Made by a program: the position numbers and the translations under genes
Notes under the pieces: model-generated
The model's input: only the letters and a program-made list of their open reading frames with translations
What the model was told of the DNA's origin: nothing
The model's database searches: none
From: an uncultured Clostridia bacterium
Lineage (GTDB): Bacteria > Bacillota > Clostridia > Oscillospirales > Acutalibacteraceae
DNA: 9,140 bases
Direction: 5' to 3'
NCBI GenBank assembly: GCA_937907605.1
Contig: CALCYI010000072.1
Span: forward strand, 1-9,140
Shown here: positions 1 through 6,513 of the stretch, piece by piece
Position numbering within the stretch: position 1 is the stretch's first letter
Layout: every line of letters starts with the position of its first letter

Positions 1-645
1 AATAATATAAAAAAACTAAATAATGAAATGAACATAAGACTTTCATCAATAAATAATTTTAACAAAAATGCAATAAATATTAAGTTCCTTCCTGGTTTAT
101 TCGTAACAATATTAAATACAATATGTTCAACATTAACTTCATTTAGTGATGTAGTAATTAAATTAAATGAATTTACATTTATGAATGTTTTCAATGATAT
201 GGATTCATTAACTAATAAACTCGTATCATTTTATGTAAATAAACTTTTAGCCCAAATCTACAAGGTTATTTTCAATATGGATTTAATAGGCAATCCCGTA
301 AATTTAGTTGAAGGTTTGGGAACTGGTATTTTCGAATTTTTCAACGAACCGAGAAAAGGATTACTTAAAGGGCCAGAAGAATTCGGTATTGGAATTGCAA
401 GAGGAACTAGGTCTTTAGTTTCTAATATTGTCGGAGGTGGATTTAATAGCGTTTCAAAAATAACAGGTACTTTATTAAATGCTTCTAAAAATTTATCTTT
501 AGCTTGGCTCGCCCTCATGCTCCCTCAGCACTCAGCCGAATTCAACCAGTTATTCGATATGTCTTTCAACATAAAGGGGACTCACATTATATCGTTTTCC
601 CTTGCGTCTGCCTATTTCGCCACACCAGCATTACCTAAAATATAA
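1..645 (+). CDS. VPS13-like C-terminal fragment (eukaryotic), partial and probably chimeric
   Basis: Open at the left edge; the first ATG is at 28, but the frame is open upstream of it, so the true start lies outside. Numbering from that ATG, residues 43-159 look like the C-terminal part of VPS13 (the ATG_C region shared with ATG2). VIKLNEF at 43-49 fits the conserved PIKLNxL stretch, DLIGNPVNL at 85-93 the GNPVGLF motif, EFFNEPRKGLLKGPEEFG at 103-120 the F-EP-G-PEE-G segment, and GIARGTRSLVSNIVGG at 122-137 plus FNSVSKITGTL at 139-149 the tail. VPS13 proteins are giant lipid-transfer bridges at membrane contact sites; I know of no bacterial ones. Base use is far more AT-rich than in the bacterial genes. 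Homology stops near residue 159 (base 504). The remaining 46 codons to the TAA look like accidental read-through into other DNA, including the antisense of tRNA-Leu. Family assignment is strong; whether it is a gene of this genome is doubtful. Confidence 0.75.
   Translation, partial: NNIKKLNNEMNIRLSSINNFNKNAINIKFLPGLFVTILNTICSTLTSFSDVVIKLNEFTFMNVFNDMDSLTNKLVSFYVNKLLAQIYKVIFNMDLIGNPVNLVEGLGTGIFEFFNEPRKGLLKGPEEFGIGIARGTRSLVSNIVGGGFNSVSKITGTLLNASKNLSLAWLALMLPQHSAEFNQLFDMSFNIKGTHIISFSLASAYFATPALPKI
505..597. other. Unassigned 93-base segment between VPS13-like fragment and tRNA-Leu half
   Basis: This stretch is visibly richer in G and C than the VPS13-like DNA on its left and matches neither the VPS13 family nor the missing 3' half of tRNA-Leu. 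Read on the minus strand it has short nested complementary pairs (GGCT with AGCC, TGCT with AGCA) and an inverted pair CGATAT/ATATCG, but nothing I recognise as a known RNA. It may be the sequence really downstream of the tRNA promoter, a third source in a chimeric contig, or an insertion. Confidence 0.4.
598..629 (-). tRNA. tRNA-Leu, 5' half only (truncated)
   Basis: Reading the minus strand from 629: acceptor 5' strand GCTGGTG, linker TG, D-stem GCG, D-loop AAATAGGCAGA, D-stem CGC, A26, and anticodon-stem strand AGGGA. This matches the bacterial tRNA-Leu pattern (GTGTGGCGAAATxGGCAGACGC) almost base for base. After AGGGA the sequence continues with AAACGATA instead of a seven-base anticodon loop. 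No variable arm, no T-arm with GGTTCGA and no CACCAGC acceptor return follow before the VPS13-like DNA. The gene is therefore broken at about 598, in the anticodon stem or loop. A consensus promoter lies at the right distance, so the break is more likely a junction (assembly or insertion) than an old decayed gene. The anticodon is not visible. Confidence 0.75.
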
Positions 646-670
646 TAATAGATTTAATTTAAAATGTCAA
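642..670 (-). promoter_or_regulatory. sigma-A promoter of tRNA-Leu
   Basis: On the minus strand, a -35 TTGACA (665-670) and a -10 TATTAT (642-647) are separated by exactly 17 bases. The tRNA-Leu 5' end follows 12 bases after the -10. This is a near-consensus housekeeping promoter and shows that the tRNA half belongs to the bacterial side of the contig. Confidence 0.8.
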
Positions 671-700
671 TAGAAAAATAAGCGGAATTGTTCCGCTTAT
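671..700 (-). terminator. Intrinsic terminator of spoIIR
   Basis: Perfect 10-base stem ATAAGCGGAA/TTCCGCTTAT (678-687 and 691-700) with a 3-base loop, followed on the minus strand by TTTTTCT. The spoIIR stop codon (697-699) is inside the promoter-proximal arm of the stem. Confidence 0.9.
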
Positions 701-1293
701 CTTTTTATCATTCTGTTTTTAAGTCTTTCATATATCTCTATTGCTTTAAATCTGACTATATACTTTTTGCTTGTAATTATTTCTTCTTCCTCTTTGCTGA
801 GAGCTTCGTCAAAATCCTCGGTACAGCCGGATATGCATACTGCGGGATACATAACACACCACCAGTTTTTCCCCTTCCCCTCGCCAATTATTATTTTCAA
901 AGTATTATAAACGCCCGACGGGAGAGTGAAGGTTTCATATTCACGAGTCGGAAAGAATTCCCTTGACGTGTAAACCTGAACGTCATAATCATATCCGTAA
1001 AAGGCTATTACCTGACGCGCTTTATTCTTAAAGTCCTTTAGGTGCTCGTCCGATATAATTTTGGCTTCTCTTACCGAACTGCAGTTTTTATATAGGCTTT
1101 CAGAATATTTAAGTACTTCGTCCTTAATCTTTAGCTTTAAATGCTGATCATTTTCAGAGTCGCTGTTAGCAATAATATGCAGCCTGAATACCTTATTGCT
1201 TATATCCTCGCTCATTGGAATCAGCGGAGTTAACGAATAAACAATCAGTGACAGAATGAAGATAGGAACAAAAACAAAACTTAATCTTTTCAA
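697..1293 (-). CDS. spoIIR: Stage II sporulation protein R
   Basis: Secreted signalling protein made in the forespore. In the known pathway it activates the membrane protease SpoIIGA in the mother cell to mature pro-sigma-E. The 198 residues begin with a basic N-terminus and a hydrophobic export segment (about 4-24). The family hallmarks follow: FRLHIIANSDS at 36-46, the GYDYDVQVY stretch near 100-108, FTLPSGVYNTLKIIIGEGKGKNWWCVMYP at 122-150. The start is a TTG; no in-frame ATG exists before residue 27, which would remove the export signal. An AGGCAGG sequence lies 8 bases upstream of this TTG and is part of the 3' arm of the ispE terminator hairpin. The gene is last in the minus-strand cluster and has its own terminator. 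SpoIIR is usually under sigma-F; I could not find a convincing sigma-F promoter upstream by eye. Length and motifs are normal for the family. Confidence 0.95.
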   Translation of the reverse strand: MKRLSFVFVPIFILSLIVYSLTPLIPMSEDISNKVFRLHIIANSDSENDQHLKLKIKDEVLKYSESLYKNCSSVREAKIISDEHLKDFKNKARQVIAFYGYDYDVQVYTSREFFPTREYETFTLPSGVYNTLKIIIGEGKGKNWWCVMYPAVCISGCTEDFDEALSKEEEEIITSKKYIVRFKAIEIYERLKNRMIKR

Positions 1294-1330
1294 AAATAAA
1301 ACCTGCCTTTCAGCTTTATGCTTGGCAGGT
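1293..1330 (-). terminator. Intrinsic terminator of ispE, overlapping the spoIIR ribosome site
   Basis: Stem AAAACCTGCC with GGCAGGTTTT flanks a 16-base loop that can add an AGC/GCT pairing. On the minus strand it is followed by TTTTATTTTTG. It sits 10 bases after the ispE stop. The distal arm carries AGGCAGG, the only Shine-Dalgarno-like sequence in front of the spoIIR TTG, and the T-tract runs into the start codon. Confidence 0.8.
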
Positions 1331-1340
1331 TTTGTATATT

Positions 1341-2225
1341 TTATTCACACTCTGAGATTTTTAATCCTTTGTTGACAGTCGTAGTTACGATAATATCCTT
1401 AGCATAGCGCTTAAGCGCCTCAGCGGCTTTATCGGCGTTTTCTCTGCTTTCGAATATTCCGTATACGGTAGGTCCCGAACCGCTCATACAAGTCCCGAGA
1501 GCGCCGTTATTTTTCATAATTTCTTTCATATATATTCTGTTCGGGACTTCTATAAATTGCTCAAATACATTATCGCAGCGTGAAGCGATTTCGCCTAAAT
1601 CCTTGCTTTGTACAGCCTTAAGCATACCGAGGCAGTCGGGCGAATATTCCTTTCCGGACTCGTCAAACTGTGAGAATGCGAGACCTGTATTAACGCCGAA
1701 ATCGGGCTTCGCAAGGACAATAAAGCATTTTCTGAGCGGTTTAACCTTGCTTAAGACCTCTCCTATACCCTGCGCGAGCAGAGTTCCGCCCGTGAGACAG
1801 AACGGTACGTCAGCGCCTATTTTAGCGCCTATTGCACATAACTCATCATCAGAAAGATTTGTACCGTAGAGCTTATTAAGCGCGGCAATAACGGCTGCTC
1901 CGTCAGCGCTGCCTCCTGCAAGTCCGGCAGCGTGAGGTATACGTTTAACTAAATCAATATGTAACCCCCTGCTTGTAACGCGTATCTTATTTGCCTTAAA
2001 GAACGCCTCAGCAGCCTTATAAGCGATATTTTTCTCATCTAAAGGAATACCGTCAATATTACAGGAAAGCTTAATTTCCCTGCCCTTAATGCGTTCAACG
2101 GTGACGGTATCATATACTCCCACGCTCTGCATTATCATAAATAAATCGTGATAGCCGTCGGTACGTCTTGCGCAAATGTCAAGCATTAAGTTTATCTTGG
2201 CGTATGCCTTAACCTTTATCTTCAT
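1341..2225 (-). CDS. ispE: 4-diphosphocytidyl-2-C-methyl-D-erythritol kinase
   Basis: GHMP-superfamily kinase of the DXP (MEP) isoprenoid pathway: it phosphorylates the 2-hydroxyl of CDP-methylerythritol with ATP in the cytoplasm. The 294 residues show motif 1 AKINLML (9-15, with K10 and N12), the glycine-rich ATP loop PHAAGLAGGSADGAA (98-111), GADVPF with the catalytic Asp at 139 (family knowledge), and the C-terminal GTCMSGSGPTVYGIF (244-258). Start: an in-frame TTG at 2240 would add five residues, but its bases form the GAGGAG that is an ideally placed ribosome site for the ATG at 2225, so I chose the ATG. The gene overlaps the upstream aminotransferase by 17 bases, so translational coupling is likely. 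A terminator follows directly. Length is normal; nothing is missing. Confidence 0.95.
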   Translation of the reverse strand: MKIKVKAYAKINLMLDICARRTDGYHDLFMIMQSVGVYDTVTVERIKGREIKLSCNIDGIPLDEKNIAYKAAEAFFKANKIRVTSRGLHIDLVKRIPHAAGLAGGSADGAAVIAALNKLYGTNLSDDELCAIGAKIGADVPFCLTGGTLLAQGIGEVLSKVKPLRKCFIVLAKPDFGVNTGLAFSQFDESGKEYSPDCLGMLKAVQSKDLGEIASRCDNVFEQFIEVPNRIYMKEIMKNNGALGTCMSGSGPTVYGIFESRENADKAAEALKRYAKDIIVTTTVNKGLKISECE

Positions 2226-3396
2226 TTTTAAGCTCCTCAACGAATTCGCCGATAAGTTTAATTGCTTCCTTAATGTTCTCTATTGAATAACAGTATGATA
2301 CCCTTATATATCCTTCCCCGCATTCGCCGAAAGCGTCGCCGGGAACGACAGCAACCCTTTTGCTTTTAATTAGCCTTTCGCAGAATTCCTCGCTTTTTAG
2401 TCCAGTTGATTTAATGCACGGGAAAACATAGAAAGCGCCGAGCGGCTCAAAGCAGTCAAGACCGATTTTTCTGAAGCCGTTAACGGTAAATCTGCGGCGC
2501 ATATCGTAATCAAGCTTCATCTTTTTTATATCCTCGTCGCCGTTTTTTAGTGCGTCAATCGCGGCGTACTGAGAGTTGGTCGGCGCAGACATAATAGCGA
2601 ACTGATGAAGCTTCGTCATCTGCTTAATTACAGGCACAGGACCGAGCGCGTAGCCGAGCCTCCAGCCAGTCATTGAATAGGTTTTTGAAAAGCCGTTGAT
2701 AACGACAGTACGCTCCTTCATATCACCGATTGAAGCAATAGAGGTATGACCTTCGGGCGTATATGTAAGCTCGCTGTAAATCTCGTCCGAAATAACGAAA
2801 AGGTTGTGCTTTTCTATTACTTTTGCGATTTCCTTAAGCTCGCTTTCGGTCATTATAGCGCCCGTTGGATTGTTCGGGAACGGCAGAACAATTGCTTTAG
2901 TTTTTTCTGTAATAGCCGCTTCTATCTCCTCGGGAAGAAGCTTGAAATCGTTTTCTTCCTTGGTAACAAGCGGTATGGCTTTACCTCCGCAAACCTCTAC
3001 AATAGGCTTGTAGCATACAAAGGAGGGCTCTACTACAAGTACTTCGTCATCGGGCTCGGTAATAGCTCTTATAGCCATATCAATTCCCTCGGAGCCGCCG
3101 ACGGTAACAAGGATTTCATCCTTTGGGTTATACTTAATCAAAAAGCGCCTTGCGTAGTAGCTTGATATTTCCTGTCTCAACTCAAGCAGTCCCGCATTTG
3201 CGGTATACCTCGTTCTGCCTTGTTCAAGAAAGTCGATACCGTACTGTCTGATATGCCACGGGGTTTTAAAATCAGGTTCTCCGACGCCGAGCGAAATTAC
3301 GTTATCCATTTCCTCGGCAATAGCAAAGAACCGTCTGATACCCGACGGTTTAATATCGGTAAGCGCTTTATTTAAAAGCTTATCGTAATCAATCAC
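2209..3396 (-). CDS. PLP-dependent class I/II aminotransferase
   Basis: Fold-type I aminotransferase of 395 residues, cytoplasmic. Visible PLP and substrate residues are: VGEPDF at 38-43; the PNNPTG motif with Asn at 176; ISDEIY with the pyridine-nitrogen Asp at 204 and Tyr at 207; the Schiff-base Lys 238 in SKTYSMTGWRLGY (with Arg 246); and the carboxylate-binding Arg 365 in YIRVSY. It most resembles aromatic/aspartate-type aminotransferases of Firmicutes (PatA-like); substrate cannot be fixed from sequence. Start is GTG inside GTGA, so it overlaps the stop of the Lrp gene by 4 bases; a GGGGG run lies 11 bases upstream, and translation is probably coupled. Being fused in one transcript with an Lrp/AsnC regulator suggests amino-acid-responsive control. 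Full length, no odd residues. Confidence 0.92.
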   Translation of the reverse strand: MIDYDKLLNKALTDIKPSGIRRFFAIAEEMDNVISLGVGEPDFKTPWHIRQYGIDFLEQGRTRYTANAGLLELRQEISSYYARRFLIKYNPKDEILVTVGGSEGIDMAIRAITEPDDEVLVVEPSFVCYKPIVEVCGGKAIPLVTKEENDFKLLPEEIEAAITEKTKAIVLPFPNNPTGAIMTESELKEIAKVIEKHNLFVISDEIYSELTYTPEGHTSIASIGDMKERTVVINGFSKTYSMTGWRLGYALGPVPVIKQMTKLHQFAIMSAPTNSQYAAIDALKNGDEDIKKMKLDYDMRRRFTVNGFRKIGLDCFEPLGAFYVFPCIKSTGLKSEEFCERLIKSKRVAVVPGDAFGECGEGYIRVSYCYSIENIKEAIKLIGEFVEELKNEDKG

Positions 3397-3872
3397 AGCG
3401 AGATATTCCCCCTGTCGTCCTTCGGCTTCTGAGTAAAGAATACGCCCTGCTCTTTATATTTCTTAAGGATAAAATGGGTTGTAGTGGACATAACATCCTC
3501 AAGCGGTGAAAGCCTTTTAGCTACGAACATTGCGACCTCCTGGAAGGATTTATCAGATACCATACAGCAAAGGTCATAGCCGCCGCTCATAAGGTATACG
3601 CTTTCAACCTCGTCAAGCTGAGCGATTCTTTCCGCAATATTTTCAAAGCCGTGTCCGAAGCGCGGCTGCACCTTTATTTCAATAAGCGCGGTTACGGTCT
3701 GAGCCTGCGCCTTATCCTTATCGATAATTGCCTTGTAGCCTTTAATAATTCCCGTATCCTCGTAGAGCTTAATCTGCTGAGCGACCTCTTCTTCGGTCAC
3801 GCCGAGCAGTACCGCAAGCTCTGCGTTAGTAAGGCGCGGATTGTTCTCAAGTAAGTAAAGTAATCTGTCCAT
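3393..3872 (-). CDS. Lrp/AsnC-family transcriptional regulator
   Basis: 159 residues. The N-terminal half (about 1-50) is a winged helix-turn-helix with the pattern LTNAELAVLLGVTEEEVAQQIKLYEDTGIIKGYKAIID. The C-terminal half (about 58-145) is a RAM/AsnC effector domain, with TALIEIKVQPR, DEVESVYLMSGGYDLCCMV and MSTTTHFILKKYKEQG; the glycine-rich GGYD turn is typical of amino-acid binding in this family. The family forms octameric or dimeric DNA-binding assemblies that sense amino acids. The ATG at 3872 has AAGGAG 7 bases upstream, and that site overlaps the TAA of the phosphatase gene. It precedes the aminotransferase with a 4-base overlap, a common Clostridia arrangement, and is a natural candidate to control the divergent promoter region at 4694-4833 (inference). 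Confidence 0.92.
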   Translation of the reverse strand: MDRLLYLLENNPRLTNAELAVLLGVTEEEVAQQIKLYEDTGIIKGYKAIIDKDKAQAQTVTALIEIKVQPRFGHGFENIAERIAQLDEVESVYLMSGGYDLCCMVSDKSFQEVAMFVAKRLSPLEDVMSTTTHFILKKYKEQGVFFTQKPKDDRGNISL

Positions 3873-3883
3873 AGTTTATCTCC

Positions 3884-4693
3884 TTACGCAATTTCTATTA
3901 AGAAAGGTTCCCTTTTTCTATATACGGTAACGTGTTTTATTCCCGCCTCAAGCAGTAGCTCATATCCCCTGTCAATACCGTGTGCGACCTTATCAAAGCT
4001 GTGTGCGTCGGAGCCGACGGTGATATATTTTCCGCCCATATCGTGAAAACGCTTTATAAGGCTTATGTTCGGCATCGTGTCATACTGATAATTAAACAGG
4101 CTTGATACATTTAGCTCAAGCGCCTTATGGTTTTTAATTAAAACTTCAAAGATTTCATTAATTGTATCGTTAAAATCTGACAAATCAAAGTCAATACCGT
4201 ACTTTCCTTTTATATATCTGAGCGGATATGTAAGGTGAGCAATGCTGTCGGTTTTGTCCCATTTTGCAAGCTCGAGTACGGAGTTAAAGTAATCAGTCAG
4301 TCTTTGTTTAATATCTTCCTTACGGAAGTCCATATAGTAAAAATCTTCAACGTTTTCAAGGTTGTGAATAGAGCCGAGTATAAAATCGTAATTAAAGGTG
4401 TTCAAAACCTTCTCGCTTTCCTCTTTTCTGTATATACCCTGACCGAGCTCAATACCGCTGAAAACCTCAAGCTTATGCTTGAAAATATCCTTTGCTATTT
4501 CGCATTGCATAAACTGATTAGTTGTAAAGCCTCTAATATCAAGTCCATTACCGTCTATATCAAGGTGGTCGGTAATCGCAATCCCTCTTGCACCTTTTTC
4601 AACAGCGCCCTCACAGAGCTTTATGCACGAATCCTTAGCGTCAAACGAATTTACAGAATGTGTATGCGTATCATATATATTATTAAATTCCAT
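3884..4693 (-). CDS. PHP-domain phosphohydrolase, histidinol-phosphatase (HisJ/HisK) type
   Basis: 269-residue metallo-phosphatase of the PHP superfamily. Metal-ligand motifs are all present in order: DTHTHS near residues 8-13, ITDHLD near 40-45, GIELGQG near 80, GSIHNL near 107-112, and GSDAHSFDKVAHGID near 228-242. Full PHP phosphatases of this type hydrolyse L-histidinol phosphate, the penultimate step of histidine synthesis, using a di- or trinuclear metal site. No other his gene is in view, so the real substrate is open. ATG at 4693 has GAGAGG 6 bases upstream. It is the first gene of the minus-strand cluster, 11 bases before the Lrp gene, and its stop overlaps that gene's ribosome site, so the two are almost certainly cotranscribed. 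Confidence 0.88.
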   Translation of the reverse strand: MEFNNIYDTHTHSVNSFDAKDSCIKLCEGAVEKGARGIAITDHLDIDGNGLDIRGFTTNQFMQCEIAKDIFKHKLEVFSGIELGQGIYRKEESEKVLNTFNYDFILGSIHNLENVEDFYYMDFRKEDIKQRLTDYFNSVLELAKWDKTDSIAHLTYPLRYIKGKYGIDFDLSDFNDTINEIFEVLIKNHKALELNVSSLFNYQYDTMPNISLIKRFHDMGGKYITVGSDAHSFDKVAHGIDRGYELLLEAGIKHVTVYRKREPFLIEIA

Positions 4694-4710
4694 ATTATAC
4701 CTCTCAATTT

Positions 4711-4738
4711 TATATATAATACCATAAAACTTTGTAAA
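4711..4738 (-). promoter_or_regulatory. Candidate promoter of the PHP-Lrp-aminotransferase cluster
   Basis: On the minus strand, TTTACA (4733-4738) and TATATA (4711-4716) are 16 bases apart, 17 bases before the phosphatase ATG. The region is so AT-rich that neighbouring choices of -10 are possible, so the position is approximate. Confidence 0.45.
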
Positions 4739-4762
4739 ATAAAATATAATTTACTCGTTTTG

Positions 4763-4791
4763 TTGAAAATTTAACAATTCTCTGTTATAAT
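4763..4791 (+). promoter_or_regulatory. Extended -10 sigma-A promoter of the ACT/UPF0210 operon
   Basis: TTGAAA (4763-4768), a 17-base spacer, then TATAAT (4786-4791), with TG one base before the -10 (extended -10). The start codon of the ACT gene is 42 bases downstream, with AGGAGG 8 bases before it. Confidence 0.85.
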
Positions 4792-4833
4792 CCTTTTAAT
4801 GTTTTATTAAGTATTACATAGGAGGATACGTAA

Positions 4834-5103
4834 ATGAGAGCAGTAATTACCGTAGTTGGTAAGGATATGGTCGGAATACTTGCTAAGGTATCGGGCATAT
4901 GCGCTGAGAAGAACGTAAATATTATAGAGGTAACTCAGTCAATAATGCAGGATATGTTCTGTATGATAATGATGGCTGATACCTCTCAGAGTACAGTAGC
5001 CTTTACCGAGCTTGCGGACGCGCTTGAAAGCTTCGGAAAGGAAAACAACCTTGTAATCCACGCAATGCACGAGGATATTTTTAACTCAATGCACCGTATC
5101 TAA
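4834..5103 (+). CDS. ACT-domain protein, UPF0237 family
   Basis: 89 residues forming a single ACT domain. It begins with RAVITVVGKDMVGILAKVSGICAEKNVNIIEVTQSIM (2-38), the beta-alpha-beta start of the fold with the ligand-loop glycine in KDMVGIL, followed by the Met-rich strand MFCMIMMAD. ACT domains usually bind amino acids at subunit interfaces. This family (relatives of the GcvR ACT domains) is typically encoded next to UPF0210, as here, but its role is not established. ATG at 4834 has AGGAGG 8 bases upstream and a strong promoter. Only 14 bases separate it from the next gene, so the two form an operon. Best guess, by inference: a small-molecule-sensing partner of the UPF0210 protein. Confidence 0.93.
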   Translation: MRAVITVVGKDMVGILAKVSGICAEKNVNIIEVTQSIMQDMFCMIMMADTSQSTVAFTELADALESFGKENNLVIHAMHEDIFNSMHRI

Positions 5104-5117
5104 GAGGAGGAAATCCC

Positions 5118-6473
5118 TTGATTAATACATATGATATTCTTGAAACAATAAGAATGATACAGGACGAATGTCTGGACATAAGGACTACCACTATGGGTAT
5201 TTCCCTTCTTGATTGCGCCGACACGGACATTGATAAATCCTGTGCAAAAATATATGATAAAATATGCCGCAAGGCTGAAAAGCTCGTCGAGGTTGGAAAC
5301 GGTATCGAAAAGGAGTACGGTATACCGATAATTAATAAGAGAGTAAGCGTTACTCCTATTGCAATTATGACGGGTATCAGCGGAGGCGACCCCGTAAAAT
5401 ATGCTCTTACGCTTGAAAAAGCGGCACAGACAATCGGCGTTAACTTTATCGGCGGGTATTCAGCTCTCGTTCAGAAGGGTTTTGCTGCGGGCGATTCAGA
5501 GCTTATAAAGTCAATCCCAGAAGCGCTTGCAAGCACTGAGCACCTCTGCTCCTCTGTTAATATCGGCTCTACAAAAGCGGGTATTAATATGGATGCGGTA
5601 AAGCTTATGGGCGAGACCGTTAAGCGAGCCGCTGAGCTCACTAAGGATAATAACTGTATTGCCGCGGGCAAGCTTGTAGTTTTCTGCAACGCGCCCGAGG
5701 ATAATCCGTTTATGGCGGGTGCCTTTCACGGCGTAAGCGAGCCTGACTGCGTTATTAACGTAGGCGTAAGCGGACCCGGAGTAGTGCGCGCCACGGTATC
5801 AAAATACCCTGATTACAGCATAAATGAAATTGCGGAATTAATAAAAAAGACCGCCTTCAAGGTTACGAGAATGGGACAGCTTGTAGGTACGCTTGCAAGC
5901 GAAAGGCTCGGAGTACCGTTCGGTATTGTTGATTTATCCCTTGCCCCTACTCCCGCTGTCGGAGACTCGGTTGCACATATTCTTGAGGAAATCGGTCTTG
6001 AAAAATGCGGAGGCGCAGGCACAACTGCCTGCCTTGCGATGCTCAATGACGCTGTTAAAAAGGGCGGCGTAATGGCGTCCTCAAGCGTTGGCGGACTTTC
6101 GGGAGCATTTATACCTGTATCCGAGGACGCAGGCATGATTGATGCTGCAAGATGCGGAGCGCTCACTATTGAAAAGCTTGAGGCTATGACAGCGGTATGC
6201 TCCGTAGGTCTTGATATGATAGTAATCCCAGGAGATACCACACCCGAGGTTATAAGCGGAATTATTGCAGACGAGGCTGCAATAGGCATGGTAAACGGAA
6301 AGACAACGGCAGTAAGAGTAATCCCCGCAATCGGAAAGAAGGTCGGAGAAGAGCTTGAATTCGGCGGACTGCTCGGAAGCGGACCCGTAATGCAGGTGAA
6401 TACAAATTCCCCCGCTAAGTTCATTAACCGCGGAGGAAAAATTCCTGCCCCACTTCACTCACTTAAAAACTAA
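5118..6473 (+). CDS. UPF0210/DUF711 family protein (PFL family)
   Basis: 451 residues, soluble, no signal or membrane segment. Recognisable family stretches are IRMIQDECLDIRTTTMGISLLDC near the N-terminus, SVTPIAIMTGISGGDPVKYA in the middle, VINVGVSGPGVVRA, and the glycine-rich EKCGGAGTTACLAMLNDAVKKGGVMASSSVGGLSGAFIPVSEDAGMI towards the C-terminus. The family carries the database label 'PFL family' (a fold relation to glycyl-radical enzymes), but I see no RVxGY-type glycyl-radical motif, so radical chemistry should not be assumed; function is unknown. Start is TTG at 5118, with AGGAGG 7 bases upstream; no better ATG is near. Cotranscribed with the ACT gene; a strong terminator follows the stop by a few bases. 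Length is typical of the family. Confidence 0.93.
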   Translation: MINTYDILETIRMIQDECLDIRTTTMGISLLDCADTDIDKSCAKIYDKICRKAEKLVEVGNGIEKEYGIPIINKRVSVTPIAIMTGISGGDPVKYALTLEKAAQTIGVNFIGGYSALVQKGFAAGDSELIKSIPEALASTEHLCSSVNIGSTKAGINMDAVKLMGETVKRAAELTKDNNCIAAGKLVVFCNAPEDNPFMAGAFHGVSEPDCVINVGVSGPGVVRATVSKYPDYSINEIAELIKKTAFKVTRMGQLVGTLASERLGVPFGIVDLSLAPTPAVGDSVAHILEEIGLEKCGGAGTTACLAMLNDAVKKGGVMASSSVGGLSGAFIPVSEDAGMIDAARCGALTIEKLEAMTAVCSVGLDMIVIPGDTTPEVISGIIADEAAIGMVNGKTTAVRVIPAIGKKVGEELEFGGLLGSGPVMQVNTNSPAKFINRGGKIPAPLHSLKN

Positions 6474-6474
6474 G

Positions 6475-6509
6475 AAAAAAGACGACCTTTCAAGGTCGTC
6501 TTTTAATTT
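6475..6509. terminator. Bidirectional intrinsic terminator between convergent genes
   Basis: Near-perfect stem AAAAGACGACCTT (6477-6489) with AAGGTCGTCTTTT (6492-6504). T-rich runs follow on both strands (TTTTAATTT on plus, TTTTTTCTT on minus), so it can end the UPF0210 operon from the left and the membrane-protein gene from the right. Confidence 0.92.
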
Positions 6510-6513
6510 GATA

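Noticed and set aside
505..597. Group I intron interrupting tRNA-Leu
   Set aside because: Only about 90 bases separate the break from foreign coding sequence, no conserved intron core is recognisable, and no 3' exon with variable arm, T-arm or acceptor is found.
2226..2240. TTG start five codons upstream for ispE
   Set aside because: Its bases are the Shine-Dalgarno for the downstream ATG, and the extra residues are not part of the family N-terminus.
5813..6424. Long minus-strand frame opposite the UPF0210 gene
   Set aside because: The plus strand carries a well-conserved family with a proper start; the antisense protein is low-complexity in character and has no signals of its own.
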